From NCBI GenBank assembly GCA_002371465.1, contig DFIU01000011.1, positions 1-49,513 of the forward strand: 49,513 bases of DNA, written 5' to 3'. The notes below the pieces were generated by a model. It was not told where the DNA came from, made no database searches, and saw only the letters and a list, made by a program, of their open reading frames with translations. This DNA is from Lachnospiraceae bacterium UBA3689. GTDB lineage: Bacteria > Bacillota > Clostridia > Lachnospirales > Lachnospiraceae. Positions 22,652-30,421 of this stretch are shown here, piece after piece (the stretch's first letter is position 1; each line of letters begins with the position of its first letter). The position numbers and the translations under genes are program-made.

Positions 22652-23311
22652 ATGAGTAAAATGAAAGCTGCAATTTTTGATATGGACGGTCTGCTCTTTG
22701 ACACGGAGCAGGTCTACCAGAAGAACTGGCAGATCATAGCCGGGGAGATGGGGATCGGGCTTGATCCCCGCTTTCCCTATGAGATCTGTGGAACCAGCGG
22801 GGAGCGGATGGACCGTATCTTGGAGCGGTACTATCATGTGGAAAATGGCCACCCCATCGCGGAGCGCTGCATGGCTATGGTGCGCCAAGATCTGAATAAA
22901 GATGTACCGGAAAAGAAGGGACTGCGGGAGATCCTGACCTTCTTTAAGGACCTGGATTATAAAATTGCCATTGCCTCCAGTTCGGAGATCGAGCAGATCG
23001 AACATAACCTGAATCACGCCGGTATCCGGTCCTGTTTTGATGCCTTAGTCAGCGGCCGCAGCAGCGGTATTAAGCACGGCAAACCGGCTCCGGACATCTT
23101 CCTTGCAGCGGCTGACCGGGTGGGAGTCGAACCTCAAGCGTGTTTTGTGTTCGAGGACGCCTTTAATGGAATTCGGGCAGCCCATAAAGCAGGGGTCCTG
23201 CCGGTCATGATCCCCGATCTCATCGAACCCGATCCGGAGATTCGCCGGCTCTGCGCCTATATCTATCCGGATCTGATCGCAGCAAGGGACGGTTTGAAGG
23301 CGGTATTGTGA
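22652..23311 (+). CDS. HAD-superfamily phosphatase/phosphoglucomutase-like
   Basis: Motif I AIFDMDGLLFDTE has both catalytic Asps in DxD, followed by the cap domain. Motif II is IAIASSSE, motif III Lys in KHGKPAPDIF and motif IV VFEDAFNGIRAA. This is the beta-phosphoglucomutase/YcjU/pseudouridine-phosphatase branch of HAD-IA. The loop GTSGERM in the cap resembles proteins acting on small sugar phosphates or pseudouridine-5'-phosphate. 219 residues is typical. GAGGGAAG lies 6 bases before the ATG. It is divergent from the other HAD gene; the 182-base gap between them has no clear shared operator. Confidence 0.85.
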   Translation: MSKMKAAIFDMDGLLFDTEQVYQKNWQIIAGEMGIGLDPRFPYEICGTSGERMDRILERYYHVENGHPIAERCMAMVRQDLNKDVPEKKGLREILTFFKDLDYKIAIASSSEIEQIEHNLNHAGIRSCFDALVSGRSSGIKHGKPAPDIFLAAADRVGVEPQACFVFEDAFNGIRAAHKAGVLPVMIPDLIEPDPEIRRLCAYIYPDLIAARDGLKAVL

Positions 23312-23455
23312 AGTTTGATCAGGGCAAATCTCGTTAAATTTGGGTTTTTGCCTATGGAATTGCTGAAGGAATCATTTTGATCCACAGGACAGGCCAATAC
23401 CAAAAGATTGTATCTGATGAGCGACGCCATGCAGGCTGTTTCGCAAGTGATACAG

Positions 23456-23507
23456 GTTACTGGGTAAAGGATTAATAATGTTCCAGACAGTAACTTGTTT
23501 GCAAGTT
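23456..23507 (+). promoter_or_regulatory. Two inverted repeats upstream of the aldo/keto reductase
   Basis: GTTACTG (23456-23462) and CAGTAAC (23488-23494) form one dyad. AACTTG-TTTG-CAAGTT (23492-23507) forms a second, compact one ending 30 bases before the ATG. Both could be binding sites for a regulator of the reductase. The rest of the 225-base gap shows nothing clear. Confidence 0.35.
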
Positions 23508-23536
23508 TAACGCCAAGATGGTGTATGGAGGTTTAA

Positions 23537-24400
23537 ATGAAGGAGCTAACTTTAAATAACGGTGTCAAAATTCCGATTATCGGTTTTGGAACTTATAAGG
23601 CGACCAATGCGGCGGAGGGCTACCGGATCGTTTCCGAAGCAATCGAAGTTGGCTATCGCCATCTCGACACGGCGATGATCTATAAAAATGAAGAAGAGGT
23701 CGGAAGGGCAGTCCGGGAGAGCGGCATTCCCAGGGAAGAGTTCTTCATCACATCCAAGCTGGATCGGGATCATCTGGGCTGCGAGAATACAAAACGGGAA
23801 TTTGAGGCTACCTTAAAACGGCTTCAAACGGATTATCTCGATCTCTACCTGATCCACTGGCCGCGGCCAAATTTTGGCAATCCGTCTTATGGGGACTGGG
23901 AACGGCTCGATCGGGAGAGCTGGAAAGCCATGGAGGAACTGTATCGGGAAGGGCGGATCCGGGCGATCGGGCTCAGCAATTTCCTGAGCCATCATCTGGA
24001 ACGTTTGCTTGAATATGCGGAAATCGTTCCTCAGGTCAACCAGCTTGAGCTTCACCCCGGCTATTTGCAGAAAGAAGCTGTGGAGGCATCGCTTAAGCAT
24101 GATATCGCGATTGAAGCCTGGAGTCCGATCGGCAGGGCTCGCCTGGCGGAAAATCCGATCCTCACGGAGGTCGCGGGAAAGTACGGCGTCAGTGTGGCTC
24201 GGCTCTGCCTGGCATTTGATCTGCAGATGGGCTACATCATCATCCCCAAGTCTACCCACCGGGACCGGATGGAGGAGAATCTTCACGCGGACAAGTTGAC
24301 AATCCGGGAAGAGGATCTTGAGATCATCCGGTCCATGCCGGAGGCAGGCTGGTCCGGGGAACATCCGGACCGGGACCGGGTCGATCCTCAGGTCGGTTGA
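23537..24400 (+). CDS. Aldo/keto reductase (AKR5-like)
   Basis: NAD(P)H-dependent reductase of aldehydes and ketones, cytoplasmic. The catalytic tetrad can be placed: Asp in RHLDTAMIY, Tyr in the same motif, Lys in FITSKLDRD and His in LYLIHWPRP. The cofactor-binding end has IIIPKSTHRDRMEENL, the family's phosphate-binding segment, and QLELHPGY in the barrel. 287 residues is slightly longer than the usual ~275. ATG 23537 follows GGAGG. Monocistronic, between a HAD gene and a transporter; substrate unknown. Confidence 0.92.
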   Translation: MKELTLNNGVKIPIIGFGTYKATNAAEGYRIVSEAIEVGYRHLDTAMIYKNEEEVGRAVRESGIPREEFFITSKLDRDHLGCENTKREFEATLKRLQTDYLDLYLIHWPRPNFGNPSYGDWERLDRESWKAMEELYREGRIRAIGLSNFLSHHLERLLEYAEIVPQVNQLELHPGYLQKEAVEASLKHDIAIEAWSPIGRARLAENPILTEVAGKYGVSVARLCLAFDLQMGYIIIPKSTHRDRMEENLHADKLTIREEDLEIIRSMPEAGWSGEHPDRDRVDPQVG

Positions 24401-24623
24401 TAGAAGATATAAGATGATCAAAGGAATACTAGTGACCATAGAATGTAAATAATTATAAGAATATGATTGATTAGGATTATCCGTGGTTATAAGAATGCAA
24501 ATGGTCCTGGAAATATTAGTAATCAGGGATGATAGGAATGTAGTAACTACAAAACTACTAGCGATCAGGAAACATCAGGGATCACAGAAATATCTCTAAT
24601 CAGGACCTATAGGGCGGAAAGGA
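24401..24623 (+). repeat. AT-rich degenerate repeat region
   Basis: A 223-base stretch with recurring short words: ATCAGG (four times after 24520, several followed by GA or AA), TTATAAGAAT (twice) and variants of TAGTAA. It looks like a worn array of short repeats. No open frame or promoter stands out. Confidence 0.35.
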
Positions 24624-25907
24624 TTGAAATTACAGAATATGAAGATTTTTGCGCTGATCGTCTTTGCGGCGGTTTACCTGGTTATGATTGCCAAGCCCAA
24701 ATATCGGCTCTGGGCTGCAGCCGGAGGGGCAGTCCTCTTTTTGCTGTCGGGAATTGTTCCGATTTCTACAATCTTTTCCGTCATCGACTTTAATGTTCTT
24801 CTGATGATCGCCGGTATGATGGTGACGGTTTCTTTCTTCATTACATCCCAGATGCCGATGAAGATTGCTGATTTTCTGCTTGATCATTCCAAAAATCTCA
24901 TGATGGTGACTATCTATTTGTCCCTGTTTGCCGGTTTGATCTCCGCCTTTATCGACAATGTGGCGACTGTCCTCATGGTCGCCCCGGTCGCCATCGCCAT
25001 ATCAAGGAAACTGAAGGTCTCGCCTGTACCCATGGTGATCTCGATTGCGGTTTCCTCTAATCTGCAGGGGGCGGCAACCCTGGTGGGGGATGCGACTTCC
25101 ATCATGCTGGGCGCCTACGCCCACATGAATTTTGTGGATTTCTTCTTCATAAAGGGCAGACCCGGAATTTTCTGGGCAGTCGAACTGGGGGCTCTCTGTA
25201 CGATTCCGGTTATGCTCTTTTTATTTCATGAGTTGAAGGAACCAGTAGAGGGAGCGGGAGAGACGGAGGTCAAAGATTATGTCCCGACGATTTTGCTCTT
25301 GGGGACGATTTTAACTCTGATCGGCGCTTCCTTTGTACAGAAGAAGCCGGAAATCACAAACGGGGTGATCTGCTGCATTTTTGCGGTTCTTAGCATGATC
25401 CATGCCTATCTGAAAGAGAGAAGGCTGGTTCCGATCCGGCTGGCAGTTCGCGATATTGATTTTGCGACGCTGGCGCTTCTTGCCTCTCTCTTTGTTGTAA
25501 TCGGAGGAATTTCTAATGTGGGCATCATTCACGATATCGCCTCCCTCTTTGTAAAGGTCGGCGGAAACCATGTTTTTCTCCTATATACGCTGATTGTATG
25601 GGCATCCGTCGGTATTTCCGCCTTCATCGACAATATTCCCTATGTAACGGCAATGCTGCCGGTTATCGCCGGAGTGGCGGGGATGATGAAGATGGAACCC
25701 TATCTGCTCTATTTCGGACTTTTATCAGGAGCAACGTTAGGCGGCAATCTGACGCCCTTTGGGGCTTCCGCCAATATTACGGGGATCGGCATTTTACGGA
25801 AATATGGCTACGAAGTGCCCAATCGGGACTTTATGAGGATCTCCGTTCCCTTTACGCTGGCGGCTGTCACCGCCGGTTATCTGTTGATCTGGTTTGTCTG
25901 GAGATGA
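24624..25907 (+). CDS. ArsB/NhaD/CitT-type ion transporter
   Basis: Polytopic membrane protein of the ion transporter superfamily, with about ten to eleven hydrophobic segments. The fold's internal repeat shows as two matching hairpins: SAFIDNVATVLMVAPVAIAI in the first half and SAFIDNIPYVTAMLPVIAGV in the second, each followed by a Gly/Asn-rich loop (NLQGAATLVGDATS and GATLGGNLTPFGASAN). These are the substrate-binding clamshell of the SLC13/ArsB/NhaD group. Sodium/proton exchange, an oxyanion or a dicarboxylate are all possible. The start is TTG at 24624 behind GGGCGGAAAGGA; ATG 24639 is an alternative with poorer spacing. 427 residues is normal. Confidence 0.85.
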   Translation: MKLQNMKIFALIVFAAVYLVMIAKPKYRLWAAAGGAVLFLLSGIVPISTIFSVIDFNVLLMIAGMMVTVSFFITSQMPMKIADFLLDHSKNLMMVTIYLSLFAGLISAFIDNVATVLMVAPVAIAISRKLKVSPVPMVISIAVSSNLQGAATLVGDATSIMLGAYAHMNFVDFFFIKGRPGIFWAVELGALCTIPVMLFLFHELKEPVEGAGETEVKDYVPTILLLGTILTLIGASFVQKKPEITNGVICCIFAVLSMIHAYLKERRLVPIRLAVRDIDFATLALLASLFVVIGGISNVGIIHDIASLFVKVGGNHVFLLYTLIVWASVGISAFIDNIPYVTAMLPVIAGVAGMMKMEPYLLYFGLLSGATLGGNLTPFGASANITGIGILRKYGYEVPNRDFMRISVPFTLAAVTAGYLLIWFVWR

Positions 25908-25944
25908 GGTAAAGCTGATTCAGCAGCCTTCCGGGTACATTGAT

Positions 25945-25973
25945 TTGAGAAAGCCTATGGAATCTGCTATAAT
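25945..25973 (+). promoter_or_regulatory. Promoter of ychF
   Basis: TTGAGA (25945-25950), exactly 17 bases, then TGCTATAAT with TATAAT at 25968-25973. Near-consensus, with an extended -10. It gives a leader of about 149 bases before ychF. Confidence 0.82.
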
Positions 25974-25979
25974 GATCCG

Positions 25980-26128
25980 GCGTGTCAGGAGTGCTTCGTA
26001 CTCTACTTCTTACCTCAACAGGATTGAAAAAATCCTTTCGGTTTCGCAAGTAGAGGTGTAAAAGACTGATATGCCTCTGACACCGATGACACAAAAATAA
26101 AAATCATGGAACATAAAGGAGATTCATC
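25980..26128 (+). ncRNA. Structured 5' leader of ychF, possible cis-regulatory RNA
   Basis: Between the promoter and ATG 26129 three helices nest: GTGTCAG (25982-25988) with CTGACAC (26077-26083); CTCTACTT (26001-26008) with AAGTAGAG (26048-26055); AGGATT (26020-26025) with AATCCT (26031-26036). A small hairpin GAGTG/TACTC (25989-26003) competes for the first bases of the second helix. The ribosome site AAAGGAG (26115-26121) lies outside, about 30 bases downstream. It does not match a riboswitch class I recognise. Confidence 0.5.
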
Positions 26129-27232
26129 ATGAAGCTTGGCATTGTCGGACTTCCAAATGTTGGAAAAAGTACCCTCTTTAATTCGCTGACGAAGGCAGGC
26201 GCACTGGCTGCAAATTATCCCTTTGCGACCATTGACCCCAATATTGGCGTTGTTGCCGTTCCGGATGAGAGATTGAAACTGCTGAGCGAGTTCAGTCATT
26301 CCAGGAAGGTGACGCCGGCAACGATTGAATTTGTCGATATTGCAGGACTGGTCAAGGGCGCTTCCAAGGGAGAGGGCTTAGGCAACCAGTTCCTGGCAAA
26401 TATCCGGGAATGCGATGCGATCGTCCATGTCGTCAGATGTTTTGAAGATACCAACATCGTGCATGTCGATGGTTCGATTGACCCGGCACGGGATATCGAC
26501 ACCATCAACCTGGAGCTGATCTTTGCGGATCTGGAGGTGTTGGACCGCAGAATTGCCAAGACTGGCAAGGCGGCAAAGTCCGGTGCGGACAAGAATGCCA
26601 AACATGAAGCGGAACTGTTGTCCCAGATCCACAAGTGGCTCGAAGATGGGAAGATGGCGCTCAGTCTCCACTTTGACGATGAAGAGGATGAAAAATTCAA
26701 GGAGAGCCTCTTCCTGCTGACTGACAAGCCGGTGATTTACGCGGCAAATGTCGCGGATTCGGATCTGGCAGACGACGGCGCCTCCAATCCCCATGTGGAG
26801 GCAGTCCGGAAGCTGGCTCAAGAGCAGGGGGCGGAAGTCTTTGTGGTCTCAGCTGAAATCGAGCAGGAGATCTCCGAACTTGACGATGACGAAAAAACGG
26901 AGTTCTTTGCGGATCTGGGCATTAAAAAGTCAGGTCTTGATAAGCTGATAGCAGCCAGTTACAAGCTGCTGGGACTCATGAGCTTTTTGACGACCGGCGA
27001 GGACGAGACCCGCGCCTGGACGATCCGGATCGGGACCAAGGCTCCCCAGGCAGCAGGCAAGATCCATACGGATTTTGAGCGCGGCTTTATCAAGGCGGAA
27101 GTGATCAATTACCGGCAGCTCCTCGACTGCGGCTCCTATGCGGCGGCAAGAGAGAAGGGACTGGTCAGAATGGAAGGAAAGGACTACGTCGTGCAGGACG
27201 GCGACGTGATTTTATTCCGTTTCAACGTTTGA
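26129..27232 (+). CDS. ychF: Redox-regulated ATPase/GTPase YchF (Obg family)
   Basis: P-loop NTPase of the Obg/OLA1 group that prefers ATP and binds ribosomes; linked to oxidative-stress responses. Walker A is GLPNVGKSTLFN, switch region YPFATIDPNIG, G3 VDIAGLVKGASKGEGLGN, and the nucleotide-specificity loop is YAANV (in place of NKxD), as in YchF. A helical insertion with coiled-coil character follows, and the C-terminus (FLTTGEDETRAWTIR to GDVILFRFNV) is the TGS domain. 367 residues is typical. AAAGGAG precedes the ATG. It is transcribed from its own strong promoter through a long structured leader. Confidence 0.95.
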   Translation: MKLGIVGLPNVGKSTLFNSLTKAGALAANYPFATIDPNIGVVAVPDERLKLLSEFSHSRKVTPATIEFVDIAGLVKGASKGEGLGNQFLANIRECDAIVHVVRCFEDTNIVHVDGSIDPARDIDTINLELIFADLEVLDRRIAKTGKAAKSGADKNAKHEAELLSQIHKWLEDGKMALSLHFDDEEDEKFKESLFLLTDKPVIYAANVADSDLADDGASNPHVEAVRKLAQEQGAEVFVVSAEIEQEISELDDDEKTEFFADLGIKKSGLDKLIAASYKLLGLMSFLTTGEDETRAWTIRIGTKAPQAAGKIHTDFERGFIKAEVINYRQLLDCGSYAAAREKGLVRMEGKDYVVQDGDVILFRFNV

Positions 27233-27323
27233 TTTGTTTAGAAGCTGGATGAAAGAGGAATGATTTGCCGCATGTTTCTGCCCTGTGACAGGGCGGAATG
27301 TGTGGGGACGTAAGGAAAGTGAT

Positions 27324-28190
27324 ATGGATGAACAGATCAATTTCCCCCATCTTGGAATATACCTGGACCATGTGGGAAAGAGCATTAAAATCGGAAATTT
27401 CAGCATAGCCTACTATGGGATAGTCATCGCGATCGGCATGCTGCTGGGTATTGCCTCGATCTTAAGGCGGGCGGACAAGACCGGGCAGAAGAGCGATGAC
27501 TACCTGGACATATCCATCTGGTCCATGGTGATCGGAATTATCGGCGCCAGAATCTATTACGTCGTCTTTGCCTGGAAACTGTATAAGGATAACCCGCTCG
27601 ATATCTTCAATATCCGGGAGGGCGGTCTTGCCATATACGGCGGAATTATTTTCGGCGTCCTGACTGCCTTTATCGTATCGAGGATCAAAAAGATGAACTT
27701 TGCGACGGTGGCGGATACCTGCATTATAGGGCTTCCGATCGGACAGATTCTGGGCAGGTGGGGCAATTTCTTTAACCGAGAGGCGTTCGGCAGATATACC
27801 GATTCTCTCTTTGCCATGCAGCTTCCGGTTTCGGCGGTTCGGCAAAATGAGATTACAAAGGAAATGTGGGCTCACGCCCGGGTGATCGATCAGGTTCGCT
27901 ACATTCAAGTGACGCCGACCTTTCTCTATGAGGGACTTTGGAACTGCGGCGTGTTGGCCCTCCTCTTTTTGATGAGAAACCGAACTAAGTTTAAGGGCGA
28001 GCTGTTCCTGATCTATGTGATTGGATACGGCTGCGGCCGCTTCTGGATCGAATCTCTCCGCACAGACCAGCTGCTGATCGCCGGAACGTCAATTCCGGTC
28101 TCTATGGTGGTATCGGCAGCGGCAGTGGTTGTCGCCTGCGCGATTCTGATTATAAAACATAAGAATATAGCCAAGAGCAAGGCTTTGTGA
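27324..28190 (+). CDS. lgt: Prolipoprotein diacylglyceryl transferase
   Basis: Transfers diacylglycerol from phosphatidylglycerol to the lipobox Cys of prolipoproteins such as the binding protein at 13973. Integral membrane protein with about seven segments. The Lgt signature GRWGNFFNREAFG is exact, and the YGG and RxxE regions (AIYGGIIFG; GRFWIESLRTDQL) are present. About 288 residues, normal. The open frame starts at 27285, but ATG 27324 with AAGGAAAG upstream is the right start; the extra 13 codons overlap a small GC hairpin (27280-27294, GCCCTG/CAGGGC). Downstream of ychF by about 90 bases and followed by a terminator. Confidence 0.94.
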   Translation: MDEQINFPHLGIYLDHVGKSIKIGNFSIAYYGIVIAIGMLLGIASILRRADKTGQKSDDYLDISIWSMVIGIIGARIYYVVFAWKLYKDNPLDIFNIREGGLAIYGGIIFGVLTAFIVSRIKKMNFATVADTCIIGLPIGQILGRWGNFFNREAFGRYTDSLFAMQLPVSAVRQNEITKEMWAHARVIDQVRYIQVTPTFLYEGLWNCGVLALLFLMRNRTKFKGELFLIYVIGYGCGRFWIESLRTDQLLIAGTSIPVSMVVSAAAVVVACAILIIKHKNIAKSKAL

Positions 28191-28315
28191 ACTTGAATTT
28201 TTAGCAGTGTCTTGTGACAGACAGGGCGCAATTAACAAGATTTGATAAGAACTAGCTGTCGGTGCTTTGTGATGAAAAAACAAGTTTATATTGGTGAGTG
28301 ATTTAGAACAGACTG

Positions 28316-28347
28316 CGGAAGAACATTCCGCAGCCTGTTCTTTTTTT
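28316..28347 (+). terminator. Rho-independent terminator after lgt
   Basis: GAACAG-A-CTGCGGAA pairs with TTCCGCAG-C-CTGTTC over a 5-base loop, followed by seven T. Strong intrinsic terminator separating lgt from the dcw cluster. Confidence 0.92.
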
Positions 28348-28440
28348 GTGCCTTTTGACCTTTTTTCTTTTTCATTTTGAGCAGGGGAATCACCCGGAAA
28401 CCTTGCTTTTGGTGGCAATATGGGGTAAACTTTTAATCAA

Positions 28441-28480
28441 GTGGTAGGAAATGGGAGATAAATACCACGAAATGGGAGAT
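28441..28480 (+). promoter_or_regulatory. MraZ-box-like repeats before mraZ
   Basis: GAAATGGGAGAT occurs exactly twice, at 28448-28459 and 28469-28480, a period of 21 bases (two helical turns). The TGGGA cores match known MraZ boxes (TGGGN direct repeats). GTGGTA (28441-28446) and TACCAC (28463-28468) also form an inverted repeat. The second GGGAG is at the right distance to be the ribosome site of mraZ. Confidence 0.65.
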
Positions 28481-28484
28481 TAGG

Positions 28485-28922
28485 ATGTTCATCGGGAAGT
28501 ACAGCCATTCATTTGATAATAAAGGAAGACTGATCATCCCTTCTAAGTACAGGGAGGAGATCGGCGACCAGAAACTTGTCGTTGTACCCTGGTGGGAAGA
28601 GGATCTGACGGTGTTCCCGGCTGACGCTTTCAAGAACTACATCGAATCTCTCAACGGACTTCAGGGAAGTCCGGAAAAAATCAGAAGAATTAAGCGATTT
28701 ATCCTGTCCAATGCAGAGGAGTGCAAACTGGACGCGCAGGGGCGAATCCTGATCGGCAAAGATCTCCGCGATTTCGCAAAACTCGATAAAGACGCCATGA
28801 TTACCGGCAATATGGAGTATTTTGAAATCTGGAATCCGTCGATCTGGAGCAAGGTGGAAGAGAAACTCAATAATGCGGATGAGATGCGTAATGAACTCGA
28901 AGACCTGAAATTGATGTTCTGA
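28485..28922 (+). CDS. mraZ: Transcriptional regulator MraZ
   Basis: First gene of the dcw cluster; DNA-binding repressor of its own operon. Two SpoVT/AbrB-like half-domains: DNKGRLIIPSKYRE (N-terminal) and LDAQGRILIGKDLRDF (C-terminal). They assemble into ring oligomers that bind TGGGN repeats like those at 28448-28480. 145 residues is normal. ATG 28485 follows GGGAG by 6 bases, and that GGGAG lies in the second box. rsmH follows 35 bases after the stop. Confidence 0.95.
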   Translation: MFIGKYSHSFDNKGRLIIPSKYREEIGDQKLVVVPWWEEDLTVFPADAFKNYIESLNGLQGSPEKIRRIKRFILSNAEECKLDAQGRILIGKDLRDFAKLDKDAMITGNMEYFEIWNPSIWSKVEEKLNNADEMRNELEDLKLMF

Positions 28923-28957
28923 CGGTGCGGAAAAAGAAGGGTAAAGGAACATTTTTC

Positions 28958-29938
28958 ATGGAATTTAAGCATGTATCGGTATTATTGAACGAAACAATCG
29001 ACAGCCTTCAGATCAACCCTCACGGCGTCTACGTTGACGGCACTCTCGGCGGAGGAGGGCATTCCTTTGAAATTGCCAAAAAGCTCGCTTCAGACGGAAA
29101 ACTGATTGGAATCGACAGGGATGCTGCCGCGGTCAAAGCTGCTGGGGAGCGGCTTGCTGAGTTCGGGGAGAAAGTCAGCATTGTTCGCGGTAATTATTCT
29201 GAGATGCCTGATATCGTAAGAAATCTGGGTTATCTCCATGTGGATGGGATTGTACTTGATCTGGGCGTATCCTCCTATCAGTTAGACACTGCAGAGCGGG
29301 GATTTTCCTATATGGCGGATGCTCCGCTTGATATGCGTATGGATCAGAGGGAACAAAGGACAGCAGGTGACCTGATCAATGAGGCGAGCGAGCGTGAACT
29401 GTTTCGGATTATCCGGGACTACGGAGAAGAAAAGTTTGCGCGGAACATTGCGAAACACATCGTGGCGAAAAGAGCTGAGAAGAAAATCGAGACAACTGGG
29501 GAGTTAGTCGAGATCATAAAGGCTTCGATCCCGATGAAATTTCGCAAAAACGGCGGTCATCCCGCCAAACGTACCTTCCAGGCGATCCGCATAGAGCTGA
29601 ATGGGGAGTTGACAGCTCTGCGGGATTCCCTGGATCAGATGATCGATCTGCTCGATGATAAGGGCAGGCTCTCGATCATCACCTTCCACTCGTTGGAAGA
29701 CCGGATTGTGAAATCTTCGTTTAAGAAAAATGAAAACCCATGTACCTGTCCGCCGGATTTTCCTGTCTGCGTATGCGGCAAGAAGCCGAAGGGAAGAGTT
29801 GTGACGCGGAAGCCGATTCTTCCTTCTGATGAGGAGATGGAAGAAAATCCGCGCTCCAAGAGCGCGAAGCTCCGCGTATTTGAACGAAAGGTACAGGATG
29901 TGAAATGGCAGGACATCATGCTTCAGGGAGATCAGTAA
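28958..29938 (+). CDS. rsmH: 16S rRNA (cytosine-1402-N4)-methyltransferase
   Basis: Methylates N4 of C1402 in the 16S rRNA P site, using S-adenosylmethionine. The start MEFKHVSVLLNE is typical of the family. The SAM-binding loop is DGTLGGGGHSFEIA (about residues 27-40), with LDLGVSSYQLD and RGFSYMADAPLDMRMD in the catalytic domain. CTCPPDFPVCVCGKKP in the C-terminal part carries the family's Cys cluster. The frame extends to GTG 28925, but ATG 28958 aligns with the family start and follows AAAGGA. About 326 residues. Its last 34 bases overlap ftsL. Confidence 0.95.
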   Translation: MEFKHVSVLLNETIDSLQINPHGVYVDGTLGGGGHSFEIAKKLASDGKLIGIDRDAAAVKAAGERLAEFGEKVSIVRGNYSEMPDIVRNLGYLHVDGIVLDLGVSSYQLDTAERGFSYMADAPLDMRMDQREQRTAGDLINEASERELFRIIRDYGEEKFARNIAKHIVAKRAEKKIETTGELVEIIKASIPMKFRKNGGHPAKRTFQAIRIELNGELTALRDSLDQMIDLLDDKGRLSIITFHSLEDRIVKSSFKKNENPCTCPPDFPVCVCGKKPKGRVVTRKPILPSDEEMEENPRSKSAKLRVFERKVQDVKWQDIMLQGDQ

Positions 29939-30414
29939 AAAGAAGAAAGAGCGTGCGCTATCCTGTGGATGGGACTGCAGCAAGAGTTCCGGTCTATCAA
30001 AGGGATGGGGAGACCCGGGTCAGCACCGGAACCCGGAGGACCGACAGGCGGCGGACTGCAGCAAGGCGGAAAAGCCGGGCAAGGCTGAATGCCTCCTATT
30101 TGGCGGCGGTTTCCTTTTTGTCCCTCGTCTCTGTATTTTGCGTAGCCCTGTGCATTTTTTATTTGCAGAAAAAGGCTGTGATTACAGAGCAGGTTGAGAG
30201 AAATGAGAAACTTGCAGTGACGCTCACAACGATGAGAAGTGAAAATGATGCCCTTGAGGAGGATCTGGAAAACCGGATCGATTGGAACTATGTGAGGGAT
30301 GTGGCGGTCAATCAGTTGGGGATGAAATATGCGGACGAAGACCAGATCGTGTGGTATAATACCGACGGCAGTTCTTTTATGACGCAATATCAGGATATTT
30401 CATCAGGAGAGTAA
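29905..30414 (+). CDS. ftsL: FtsL-like cell division protein
   Basis: Bitopic membrane protein of the divisome, forming a coiled-coil complex with DivIC and DivIB and activating the septal synthase. A long, very basic cytoplasmic N-terminus (RRTDRRRTAARRKSRARL) is followed by one membrane helix (about 65-87) and then a coiled coil from about residue 90 to 125. The C-terminal region ends in GMKYADEDQIVWY. Sequence is poorly conserved in this family, so the call rests on topology, size and position between rsmH and the PBP gene. 169 residues is longer than usual because of the basic tail. It overlaps rsmH by 34 bases. Confidence 0.8.
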   Translation: MAGHHASGRSVKRRKSVRYPVDGTAARVPVYQRDGETRVSTGTRRTDRRRTAARRKSRARLNASYLAAVSFLSLVSVFCVALCIFYLQKKAVITEQVERNEKLAVTLTTMRSENDALEEDLENRIDWNYVRDVAVNQLGMKYADEDQIVWYNTDGSSFMTQYQDISSGE

Positions 30415-30421
30415 AGACCGT

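Noticed and set aside
22591..27278. 13-base exact repeat TGCCGCATGTTTC at 22591 and 27266
   Set aside because: In a 50-kb window several exact 13-base pairs are expected by chance, and the two contexts share nothing else.
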